A DNA stretch of 64,000 nt from positions 1,140,106 to 1,204,105 of the forward strand of contig NW_024104428.1 in the NCBI RefSeq assembly GCF_003945595.2. The letters are read 5' to 3'. The translations under genes and the position numbers were made by a program. The stretch comes from Pipra filicauda (taxonomy: Eukaryota > Chordata > Aves > Passeriformes > Pipridae). The notes below the pieces were generated by a model. The model did no database searches, was not told the origin of the DNA, and saw only the letters and a program-made list of their open reading frames with translations. This document shows, piece by piece, positions 35,996 through 48,400 of the stretch (positions are counted from its first letter, which is position 1; every line of letters starts with the position of its first letter).

Positions 35996-37487
35996 AGCAC
36001 CTTTTGTTGCAAGCAGAGTCGCAGTGGTCAGGCTCAGGATGTTGTCACCATTCTTTTCAGCTGCTTCTTTTCCATCATGGAAGAGTGGCCTTTTTGTTGA
36101 CTACCTGTCTCTCATGTTGCCTACATACACCACTTTCAGGAGCTCAGAAAGGATTTGCTGAACTTCAGTGGGCGCTTTGTAGAGCTGCAAGTTTACAATG
36201 CAGCCCCAATGGAAAGTTACTGTGCATGCCTTGTGCCCACACGGGTAAGATGCACTGGGCTGGAACTACAGCTGCCATGGTTACCTGTGTTATCTTGGAT
36301 GTTCCTTTAACCTCTGCAGCACCATTAATTTGGCATAAACACAGGTATCTACCTCCCTCTTATGCTGAGACTGTTTAACCATTGGGTTTTTTTAAGATAG
36401 GTGAGATAAAATTCACAGAAGCTGTTGACTCCTACTGATCTTCTCTCCAGCAAAGAGGAACCTCTCCATCTACATCTGGTTCTCCAGAGAAAGCTATAAA
36501 CAGGTCTTTGTATTGGCCAAATAGCAAAGCTTTAAGCTCTCAACAAAGGCAAGAAAACAAAACTCTTTATCAGAAACTAAATCATCTGAAGAAAAAGAGC
36601 CTCAAGCCCTCAACAGCTGGGCAGCAATATGTACAAACAGAAGCTGAAGTTGCACAGCTTTCACAGTGGCCTCCTCTGGCAGCAAGAGAAATCCTGATCC
36701 AGCTTGTGCACCGGAAAGAAAGGGAACTGGCCTGTTCTCACCTCTATTCAGGGCATCTAAAAAGCTGGCTGGGGTCCCACCTTCCCATCACCCTTCTCCC
36801 ATCTCGTCTGGCAAAGCCCATATCAGAAAGTCACATCAGAAGAAAAATCCTGACAAGTGTTGGCTAGAATGAGAGGAGATGGGGGAGAAGAAAAGGTTAT
36901 TTCCTGTTTGCTGCTATCAGAAGATTTGTGTTTTCTCCCCTTCACGGGCTTATCAAAACTAGAGCAGCGCATTCCCTGCAAATTGCTCATCATGAGAAAG
37001 ACAGGGAGGACTAAGAAGTCCCTAATGCCCCAGGCAGAGCATTGCCTGAGGGGCTCAGGGGAGCTGGGATCTACCATCAGCAAGGAAGTGCATCTGCCTA
37101 GGGAACAGGATTCATGCAAAATGTCAGGGAGAGTATATGTGAGGAGGAAGAACAGCGGCTACAGCTTTCTGGAGGACAACATTTTATACTGCAGGATGAT
37201 GGAAGACAGACCCTTCAGCCTCCCCACCTAATCAAGGGAAGGATCAGCATCTACTTCTGCCATTACTCCCCACCACTTCTGTACCCTCAGTCACTAAGCC
37301 TGCACCCTTTCTTCCCCTTGGATCCTCCACAGCAGTCACCCTATCTCATCGTTATCCTCCCTCTCTCTCTGTCCTGCTGTCACAGTTCATCCTGACATGA
37401 CAGACACAGAAGCAGCAGAGGCTGTCCCACCCAGCAGGTAGCTCCTGCTCCAGGCTCCATGTGCCACCTTGGCAAAGCCTCCACTCC

Positions 37488-37508
37488 CCCCCCCCCCCCC
37501 CGCCCCCC
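37488..37508. repeat. Poly(C) tract
   Basis: About 20 bases of almost pure C, in the intergenic stretch between CD2 and the CD58-like gene. Confidence 0.85.
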
Positions 37509-38207
37509 GTGGTCTGCTCAAGGTGAATTGAGGCTGACTGCCAAGCAGTTGACTCCTCACTCACACACATCTCTGAATCCCACCCCTGCTGTCCCAAATT
37601 CCCTCACTATAGGTTTATCTGTTGTTTCAGAGGAGAAAGCTGAGGCCTATTGCTCTGTGACTGAAAGCTTTCGTGTTCTTCACTCCAAGTCATGCGGTTG
37701 ATGTCACTGCCGCAGTTCTCTTCACACAGACAAAAACAGCATCACAACAACTTTTTCTTTCATTTCTTTGTTTGTCTGAAGGTATCTTGCTACGTGACTT
37801 TTGTTATCAAAGAAAGCTTTTAAAACAGCTTCACTCCTTAGTTTTGGAAAAATGTGTTTTGCCCTCAAAGAGGAACTTTTATAAACCAAAGCCAAGACAG
37901 CAATGCTGGCTAGAGGATAGACACTTAGCTGCATTTCTTTATTCCATTTGCATACGATATGGGAGAAGACAATAATTCTCTCTAATGTACCACATTTGCA
38001 ATTCCAAAAGATTTGCTGAAAATTGTGCCTCCAAGTAATTCTTGGTCTGTAACACATCTAGTTTCCACAGCGTTAGACAATACTAAAACTACCACTAGCA
38101 GTCATCAGTTCAGGTGAGTTTTAAAAATCCTGCATAGAATTTCCAATGTTAACTATATTTATATTAACTATAAAATACACACTTTATACTACAGCCCCTG
38201 CCAGCAA

Positions 38208-38485
38208 GGACACGTAGTGATAGCACAAGGGGTAATGGCTTCAAACTGAAAAAAGAATAGGTTTAGATTAGATATCAGGAAGAAATTCTTTACTGTAAGG
38301 ATGGTGAGGCTCTGGAACAGGTTGCCCAGAGAAGTTGTGGATGCCCCATCCCTGGAAGTAGGCCAGGTTGGACAGGGCTCTGAGAAACTGGGTCTAGTGA
38401 AAGATGTCCCTGCCCACTGCAGGGCAGTTGGAATTAAATGATCTTTAAGGTCCCTTCCAACCCAAACCATTCTAAGATTTTGTGA
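38208..38485 (+). mobile_element. CR1 LINE 3' fragment, plus orientation
   Basis: 'aggggtaatggcttcaaact', 'tttagattagatatcaggaa', 'ctggaacaggttgcccagag' and 'aaggtcccttccaacccaaa' follow the CR1 3' order, ending 'cattctaagattttgtgac'. It lies between CD2 and the CD58-like gene. Confidence 0.92.
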
Positions 38486-41400
38486 CTTGCTTGCTGGAAA
38501 AACACAAATATTCAGAAGGGCTTTGTCTAAGGGCCTTATAGGTTCTCAGTAAAGACTCCCCTGCTGCCTCCAGCCACATCCCCTGCCTGATGAGAGATGA
38601 GTCATGTAATCTTGCAGAAAGGAGCTGCAGCGTTTATTGTGAACAAAACCAATGCGGGACGCGGTCGGGGGTTGTCTAAGGTCGCAGGGTCCACACTTGG
38701 TGATCATGTTGCTGCTTCCCAGCCTGCTTTACACCACAGAACCAGAGGAGAGCATTTTGTATGCTCAGGGTGGTGAAGTACAGGCAGGGCTTGATTGCAC
38801 CCAGGCACGGAGCAGCCTGGCAGAAGGCACAAGCAATATCCAAATGCTAATCCAAGCTTCTGCGGTGACACACCACCAAGTCTGCTTCCACCTCAGACAG
38901 ATATTGGTGATGCTGCCTTTCTTGCCCTCTTCTGTTTACCTATGGAAATCTGTGGGGCATCTCACCTCTGCCCACCTGGTGTTAGTAATACCTGCACTTT
39001 AGATCTTACAGCACCACCAGAATTTGTTGGGTCATGTTAAGGAAATGGTTTTAAAGATATCTATCTGTGACACTGCCTTCTATAGCTGAGTTACACACAA
39101 ACTTCTTGTTTGCTTGTTTTGAAATGAGCTGCAATAATTCATAAAAAGTGACACAAACTTACCATGTACATGCCTCAAATATAGAAGGTTTTTTTAACCA
39201 TGACTGTCAGACAGCCCCAGCCTGGAAAGTGTCCCAGCTATTGCCTGGGTGATGCAGTGCCATAGTCAGGCTGGAAAACAATTGCAAATTCATGCGTGTG
39301 GCTTCTCAGAGTGCTGGGTTCATAGGCTGCAGGACAGGATCACCCATGTCCAGTCACACCACTGTTCCAGGGATAACCCTGTAATGGCACAGTCAAGGGA
39401 TTTGATATCACCAATGATTCTGCGATTCTGTGACATTGGTTTTACCCACCATCGGGGACCACTTCTCTAAAGGTGAGCATGAACCACCTCCTCCTTGCAG
39501 AAGGTGCTATGCAGTTTGGCATCCTCTCTCACACCTAAGGTGGCTTAGATGTCTCAAAAAAATTATAGATGGATAAAGATAGGCAAACCCTCATTTCCCT
39601 TCCCTGCACCTCACAGTTCAGGCAAGACACCAGAGCAGGGCTTGGTGAGCTAATGATGCACACAAATGTACTTGCACATTAACACCCACACTCCAGCAGG
39701 GACTAGTTATATGCCATTGTCCTACAGCTTCTTCTGGGCTGACTCTGTTCCCTAGACTGCCCAAGTCAGCTCTAGTCAGCAGTAACTTGTTACCAACTCT
39801 CCTTTGTTTGGCTGTGCAAAAACTTGAAAATCAGCCTGTACTTGCAGTGAAAACCAGAATGAAACAATTATTAAATAACAAAACTTTAACATTTCCAAAA
39901 CAAGTTAGAAAACACATTTATTTTTTTTTTGGGGGGGAACAAAACCATGGCAAGGAAAGGGAGGGGAACCACCAGAAAGGAACAATAGCTAGGCACAAAC
40001 ACATACAGTTAAAGGAAGAGCACAGGCTGCAACACTTCTGACCCCAAAGTTACAAAACTTTTGCCCCATTGCTGAATGGCAGCTTCAGTGGGAAAGGACA
40101 GAAAACCAGCCGTGTCCCATCTGCCTCATAAAGACCTCTCACATCTCAGACTCCCATCTCAATGGGAAAAATCCTTCCCAGACTGGGGTTACTCTAGTGG
40201 TGGTGTTAACAGCCCCCAGGCACCCCCAGCCCTCCCAGGGCTCACAGCAGGAAGGCGGCACTGGAGTGAATTGGACCCGGGATGCACCAGCCCGGCAGGA
40301 CAAGGCTGGCTCAGCTCTCTCCCCCTCAGCACCTAAACACTGCCACCTTCCCCACTGCACCTCAGAGCACCCTTCAGCCTTTGAAGCATATGCTGGAGTC
40401 GACTGTCCCCTGCCTGCCCCTGCCAGAATGTGCAGAAGTAAAGCAAAGCTGCCTCTGCCCCCCCATTTTGGTGACACTGACCCACTGACAGTCTCCACCC
40501 AGCTGCTCCTGTGCTGCCTGCGGGCAGCTGCCACCCCAAGCACTCAGCCTCACATGTTTGTCACTCAACTCATAGCCTTTGAGGAATGTTTGTACTGAAA
40601 GGAGACAGTGCAGCACCATAAGGAAAAGAATTATCATCTCACTCCTACCGTGGAAAATCCGATTCCTGTGGCAGCCTTAAAAAACAGAGACAGGCTGAGT
40701 CACCACCAACACAGCTCACAAGATCCAAAAATCTTCTAAAGAGAATCACAGGACAAGGAAACAACAAGAACAACCACCCATGGTTGGGTGTCACTGATGC
40801 AGAGCCTTGACACGAACACAGAGATAAAGGACTCCCAGGGAAGTGTGCAGCCATCCCACCAGCTCCCTCACCTGGAAAAGAAGCGTTCAGTTTACCCTGC
40901 ATTTTGCTGGGGTACTCACAGACCTCGTTGGATGGTATTTACAAGGCACATCTTAAATCCGTTTCCGAGGGATTCACAGCACAACGTCAGCGTGGTATAA
41001 AACAGGGGCGAAATGACAAGGGAAGAGAGGGATGCAACATACACCTCCCCATCCCTTTTGATCCCAACATGTGCCATATGCAAAATATGTTACTCTACCA
41101 TGCATTTCTAGCTCATTGGGCTAGTTTAACATCAACATGCCTCGCTTCTGACTGTCAAAGTTGTCTTATGTGGTAAATACCTTGCTCCTGCAGCGCTACC
41201 TGCAGCCCCAGGGCAGCTGTGCCAGGGACTCAGCTACCTGCTGCCAGGGACAGAGCCCTTGCCCTCTCCTCACCTCATCCTTCTTCCCTGCAGGTCTACC
41301 CCAGCTGCTCCACGTGCAAACCTCCCCTGAGCAGAACAGGACATGCGTAGCAGCAAGACTTGCCTAAGAGATGCTATAAATTGCTGCTGTCTGTGCAAAC

Positions 41401-42294
41401 AGCACAGCACCAAACAAGCCTACATGCACAGGCAGATGGCCAGCTTCAGCTTGCAGTAGCTAAACCATTACACTGAAGGCACTAATGCTTGCACTGATAA
41501 ACAATCTCAGCACTATAATCAATGTTTCTGCCAAAGTTGTACACCCAGGCCCCAGGCACCCTCCTGCTTCAGGAGGCCAGCTGGTGACGGTGCTGGTTTA
41601 GCTCACAGGTAATCCAAGCAGGACCCTGGTGAAAGGGCACCAAAAGGGGAGCAAAGCCAGTTATCACCCTACAGCCCCCACCACTGTCCTGGTCCCAGGC
41701 AGCAAGCAGTGAGGGCCAGATCACGGAGGGTGTGGAGCTCAGATAAACACCCTGCACACAGATCCCTGGCTGAAACCTCCACTGAGTTTCTTCTGCAGGG
41801 CCTGTGAAAAAATGCCTTGAAATCTCCTAAGAGGAGATTTTTTTTTTCTTTCTCAGGAAATTTCTGGCAGGTCCTTAGTTTATGTCTGGGACTGGCAGGC
41901 CACCACAATCCCCCTGTCATGCCTGTCCTTGGCTGGCAAAGACATGGCAAAGACATTGGGTGGGCAGGGAGCAGGAGGAACTGCCCAGCTTGTTTCAAGC
42001 TGTCACCTGGGGCTCCACAGTTTAGCTGCAGCACTGTTATCAGGCAAAGCATCAAGGAGCTGCCCAGTTTTGTTTGTTAGTGAACCTGTCAGCTCGTGGC
42101 AGTGCGGCCTTGAAGCCACGGGTGTGCTTTTCCTTATATTTTCTTTTTTTCTTTTTAAATGAGGTTAGAAGGTCTGACACCTCATGTCTTTTCCCTGCTA
42201 AAATTTGCCAGACCGATTCTTACACACAAATGAGACTATGGGATGCAAAGGACAAGTGTCACAGGCTTCAGGGTGGAACAGCAAGCATGTCAGG

Positions 42295-42455
42295 TCAGTC
42301 ATCAGTTGGATCCGGGAAACAGTCCGAGGCATCTTCCTGGCTTTCCGCATCAACTATGACCTCAGGGTCTGGCAGTTCCTCAGCTTCTATCTGCACTGCT
42401 AAGTTTTCTTCTGCCAGTGGCTGGGGCTCAACGCCTTGACCAGTCTGGGCAGCAT
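42295..42455 (-). CDS. CD58: CD58-like exon 6 (acidic C-terminus and stop)
   Basis: Acceptor CTTTTTCCAG precedes ATGCTG; 52 codons then TGA at 42297-42295. The product is strongly acidic (EELPDPEV, SQEDASDC, DPTDD) with no aromatic signalling residues. No canonical AATAAA follows closely; the nearest one I found on this strand is at 39922-39917, about 2.4 kb on, so the 3' end is unclear. Confidence 0.85.
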
Positions 42456-45400
42456 CTGGAAAAAGGAGAAATGGTTTATATTATTGCCCACGCCATGGCT
42501 CGCTGTCCTGGAACTGTTCATTTATTGAGCTGTCCATCGTGTCTCCAGACTCTTGGGCACTGAAGACCTCTGGCCTCTTAGTACTGAAGTACTTTAGTAC
42601 TTCTAGTACCAAACCCTTAGTACCAAAAAAGCCAAATCTATTCACTTACATCTGAATAATTAAAGGTGGCTAACAGCACACATTTAATATATTCTCACCT
42701 ACTTTCCACATGCACCTCCACTTTTTACTTCATTGTAAAAAATTTAAATATGGGCTACTTTTTTAGTCAAACTGACAATGTGTTAATTTTTTATTAAAAG
42801 ATCTACACTTGAAGTATATTAATATTAAACAGTGACCTGAAAGGCTTTTTTTTTTCTTTCTTTCTTGCTCTGTGTTCATGAGTAGCTTTTAATATTTTGA
42901 AAGCAGAGTAAAGCAGCATCCAAGGTTAGACATAAAGCACAGCTGAGCTGCTGGAGGCTGTGCACGGTACAGTGAAGGACATCAGAAGTGGAGACAGCAG
43001 TGCTGAGACCAGGCTATGACCTATGTAATATTGCTCCAGTTCACGATGTCTCTGCTAAACCTACTTCAGCTCATGACGGTGCATTAGTAGGGAAGGTGTT
43101 GCATTTTTGTTTGTGAAACAAAATCGTGGGAAACATAATGCAAAAAGTGGGAGTATTAATATCAAGCACTTCCAGAACAGGAGATTTCTGAAGGGTTTTT
43201 ATCGCTGCGCTCTCTTGACCATATTGTGCTAAAGCTGTAGGGGGTTTATGCTCGGTTTCTTTGAAGAATTAAAAATATTCCCACTTTAGTCTCAGTTTAA
43301 GGAAATACACAAGCCTCTGGCTCTGATGGGATTTAGCTGTGTTTATAGCTCAGCATTTTTGGTTCATGCTGTCTTGAAGATGAGTGCTTACAAAAACAAT
43401 GCTGATTTTTATAAAATGTTACTGATGAGAAGGGGAGAGGGGCGATAAAATTGCAGGAAAACTGCTAAGTTTCGAGGGGTTGCTGTTTTTGAGATATGTG
43501 TTTTAGCACAGGTGATCCTGGAATAGATAGCTACTGGCAGTCCCCTCTATGGGGTGCTTATGGGATGGCTGCTGGTACATCTCAGAGCTGAGTGGGGGTG
43601 AGAGTTACCCCTGTGCAGGAGCTGAGCGAGAGTAAGGTGCTGATAAATGACTTGCTGCGGCTTCTGTCATCTGGGCAAGATGCAGCACCTTCCTTGCGCC
43701 CCAGACTCCTCTCTACAGTCACCTCCACCCCCACCACCCACAAACATACACTGTGTCCTTCATCCTCCTAAACAGGGTATCTGCCCCACTTCAGAAAAGT
43801 CGCTGGACGCACCAGGCTTTGGAGGGCGGTCAGCTTGGGCAGCTTGAGCCTCGACGTGGTCTCCATTGGGGGGGCTCTTCACACCTTCACTGGACACCAC
43901 TGACATGGTTAGTCCGTCATCCTTCTCCTCCTCTGTAAAGCCAAAACTGCAGACTTGAAGGAAAGAGGCCCCCCACAGCCCTCCAGCCTCAGCATGTCCC
44001 TTGCAATGCCAGACCACCAACACCTTTGTGCCTCCTCCTCATGCAGCACTGGCTCCCTTCCCAGAGCAGACAGATGCCAAGGACAGAGGGACATTGCCAA
44101 CCTGTCACAGACCAGCTTGGCCATGCTGGCAGCTTCACAGCTTGAGGTGGCCTCACAGGGCATGGGCAGATTGCACTCAGGGACTGGTGCTGACAGAGGA
44201 CTGCCATCAGAAACCTTCGGGTCATTCCAGGATCAGACCGGAATGAGGCTCAGTTTTCTTGCCCATAGAAAAGGTTTTGCTGTGGGTTTTGTCTGGCCAG
44301 GAGCACATGGCGGCAAGTGTGAGGTGAATAAAGGGAAAGGAAGGTTTGATTCAAGATCTCCCTGGCCATAACAGTTGCCTATCAGCAAGCAGATTACTGC
44401 TCCTCCAGGTCGAGGGAGGACGGGCTGGAGGACAAGCAGCCACCCAGCAGAGAGCAGTTTATTCTGAGGCTGTGTCAACCCCAGCCTGCATAAACACAGT
44501 CCTCTCTGAGACTCATCCCAGGGGGTCACAGCAATCTCCACTCACCTGAGGGTACAGGGATGAACTTGTGTTTCCTCTTCACGCAGCAACATATGACTGA
44601 GGGCACAACCACCAGCAGGATAAGCACACCCACTGCACACCCTGCCAGGATGTAAATGAACCATGGGTACTGCAGCAGGTCTCCTGCAAGAAGGACATGG
44701 CATTGTTAGGCACCAGAGTGGACAAGTTTCTTTCTTCCAGGGGGAGAAACCCTGCAGTTGGACTAAAGCATGTGGGCAGCACTGTTGCTCTGGGTTGGAT
44801 CAGGGAAGCTGGTACAGTGAACTGTGGCAGAGCATGAGTTACATCACAGTGTTTAAGTATGGTGTGGAACTTTTCATTAGGAGAACAGGCCCGTGTGACT
44901 ACGCTGTGTGCCTTATTTCTGCCTGCTCTGATCAGCAACATCTGAGATAATTTCTAAGTTTTAATCAAGGTTAAGAGGGAAGGTGGTGGTTTAAAAGACA
45001 GTACATTTCAACAAGTGTTATGGAAACAAGCAGCTGAGAAGAGGAGGGAAACCTGGGGAGTCATCTCCTGCCGAAGGAAAAGATGCAGTCTACCCTCAGA
45101 GCTTGTATTAGGCCCAGAGAATCCGCTCAGGACAGCCATGAAAGGACTGCTCCAACCTCAGAGCAGGTCTGAGCAGAGCCTGCACTCCTCAGGCACCAAA
45201 GGCTGCAGCCACCAGAGCCAGGGCTGTAGGAAACCGACTCCACTGCTGCTCGGAGAAGGATTTCTCTCTGTTCCGCTGCCCAGCCGAGATGATGCAAAGC
45301 CGCCAGCAGGAGGCGAAGGCTGCAGATGGCTGAGCAGAAGGCCACGCACAAGTCAGTGGTAATTATTACCCAGCTCAGCGTCGATTGCTCAGGGTTGCTT

Positions 45401-48400
45401 TGACGGGTCAGACCTGCACGTTCGCTGCTGCTGAGCAGGGGAGCTGGTAGGGGGCATCACACAGTTGCAGGAAAGAGAAACTCATCCAGACTTGCTCCTT
45501 CACCGAGACAATTTGCTCCAACCGGGGGCAGCCAGGAGGAAAACTCTCCTTCTCATATGAAAAAACCCCATGCAATTCCACTATTGCTGCAATATAAATT
45601 CCTTAAAACTCCTTAGGTAAGCCTATGCCATCCTTTTCTGAATCATTTAACTTGTTTTCAGCTGCACACATGCCTGCACAGCACAGCACTGCAGCAACCA
45701 ACAGGATCATTTGGAGCTTATTTTCAAGCCCTCCAAAGCACAAATTGCTCCATATCTCCAGAGGCTGGGAAGGATTTCAAATGTTCCAAGTCATACTACA
45801 TGCTGTCATAGTCAACACAACTCACCAGGACAGTAAAAACAACAGTGTGTGCTCCTGTGTGTGAAACCACATGTACTCATGGTATTTTCAAAGTCCTTTT
45901 TCCAGTCTCTTTTGCCAAGTTAAAAAAAAAACATACTCAAGAGAAATCTTTAAGCAAATCAGAAATAATTTCCATAATAATTTTATTTCCTTTTTGATAA
46001 AAGCTTAGAGAACATTATCAAAAGTATGAATATTAGTTGGATTTTTTCCTGAATTTTTTTTCCTAAAAATTTGCCATTCGTTGAAAAGGTCTTTTTGAGA
46101 TAAAATATTGTGTTAAAAATAAGCAATAAACAAGTAATGAATCAATAAATGTCTTTTATATATGTTGACTTGTTAAGTTCTGAACCCTCTTCTTTAGATC
46201 TCGAGTGTTCAGAGCCCTTTAATGCCTGGAAAGTTCACAGCATTTCTGCCAAACTGTTTTATAGTAACAATTATTCAAAATCAATCATCAGTCAACAGGT
46301 TGCCCAAATAAGTGTTTTTACATAGATCTTCCACCTACAGTGGAAAAGCTAAATTCAGCCCTTGGCCTGGAGGAAATAATAACCCACAAAAATAATTACT
46401 TAGTCATTAATTAATTTACGTGAACTCATTTCTCCATTCTTTTTACTAGCATTTAGAATTGCTTTAGTTCACGTTTTACAAATGTGGTTGCATTTGGTGA
46501 CTAAAGTAGAATCACTGCTGCTTTCTTTCTCTCAGAGCCTTCCAAATACACGTTCATGAGCACGTCCATCCCAACAGAGCCACCACTGAGTTCCCCTGGG
46601 GGCTCTTCAAGAGGAAATGGGGAACTGATATCGCACCCAGGGGGCTGGGCAGCCACCCAGAACCAACGATGGCGACTGTCAGCACTCACATGGTTTGTCA
46701 CAGGGCTTGACTGAACAGCTCACGGGCATTCACATCCTTGTTCCCCAGTGCCGCGGCCAACTCAGGTCCGGCTGCGCCGAGCGGCCTCCGGCCAATTTCA
46801 CCGGACAAAACCGGGATCGCTGCTCCACAACCACAAACGCCAAACCTGCACAGACTGGCCAGCGGTGCCAGTGTGACCAGGCACAAACAGCCCATGGCGT
46901 TTCTGCTGGATGCCAGCATGCTGGATATGGGGTTTGGGCCAGTAAGTTTGCTTTCACACCAACTGTGTGCCAACCACAGAAGAAAAGACAGTATCTGCTG
47001 CAATGCTGGAGTGTCTCTGACAATTTCTAAAATGCTGGGTGCTATTAGAGAGTGCAATTTCTCTAGCAGCAGGTAATTAAATTAATTACGGCTAAATTAG
47101 TCAAAAACCTTGTGGTTAAATTATGCATGTAGCTCTGATGTAACTCTTGATAACCATCTTTGCTGCCACAGAGCAGAATAACCTTCTCTACTGCAGGTGC
47201 AAATGAAATTATACCCAAGGATCCAGATTTTCTGTCTCATTAAACTATGGCCCCACTCGAGCATTTATGAATAGTTTGCAAATGGATAAAGTCCCAGCCT
47301 TCTCGCAGTGCTACATATCTGAGCAGGGACATTCCATAAGTAAAAATGACTTGTGTCTTTACCCACTTCTGATGGTGTGGGGCTGATGGAGAAACATTTG
47401 CACAGACTCACAAATCGTTGTGTTTCTGACCTAGATAGGCAAAACACCTTAGCTGAGTCCAGGAGCAACAGGGCTGAACTAGCAGAGGTGTTTTTATAAG
47501 GATGCATAGAAACTGGAAGGCCATCAGGGTCATGGATGAATGTCGGAGTAGAAAGCAGCATGTGTTTCTAAACTGGCACTGAGAATCAGTGCACAGAAGG
47601 GTGCAAGGTCTCTATCACTGGGAAGCAGGAAAACAGACAGAGAGAGATTCATCCTTGCTGCAGAGCTGGGTAAAAGGACCTCCTGAAAAAACTTTCATCC
47701 CATCAGTGATTTTAGGCTGTGTCAGTCCAAGACACAGGAGGGAGAAGGAAGTCAAGAGGTCGCTTTCTGAAGGCAGGATGTGCTAAGTCTGGAAGGCAGC
47801 TGCCAGGGGACAGAAGAGTTCAGCATTTTGAGGACACTGACAACTCCTCAGTTTGCTGCTGGAAGAGACCAAGAGGCAGATTTTCTGGTTACTCACCGTA
47901 GCTACAAGACAGTGCAACAGGCCTGGTCCTCGTGACGCTGCTCCCGTGGGACACCACGCACACAAATTCCCCGGGCACGGTTTTGTCCAGGCGGACCTTC
48001 CTCCCACCGTCCGTAACACAAGCCCCGGGGGCGCTCAGCTCTTTGCCGCTCAGCTGCCACCGGAAGGTCATGCTCTCGGTGCTGGTCGCGTTGCAGGACA
48101 ACTCTGCAGTCCCATTAGGGAAGCACTGGATCCCAATGGTCGGCTCTGGTCACACACAGCATGGGACAATGTGAGCGGGGAGGAAAGAGAGAGGTGAGGC
48201 GCGGACTCAGCAGCGAACACGAGCTGAACAGGAGCTTCTCTTACCAGCAGTCTCAGTGCCACTGCATTTACTGTAGCCAGGAAGCACAAAAGTAGGTAAC
48301 CAGACCCTTCAGTGCCTGCACTCAACCCTGAAATGCTTAACAGTGCCCTCTCCCTAACCCTGCTAGGGACTCTTTGGTCCCTATTTTGGGGATGCGACAA

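Larger units (their letters stand above)
29232..42294. other. Intergenic region between CD2 and the CD58-like gene
   Basis: It holds the CD2 upstream region (an E-box CAGGTG at 29287-29292 and a microsatellite), two CR1 fragments, one MIR-like relic, a 17-bp tandem repeat and a poly(C) run. An open frame on the minus strand at 34102-34290 has a hydrophobic core, but it starts with TTG and lacks good splice sites. No gene is supported. Confidence 0.55.
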
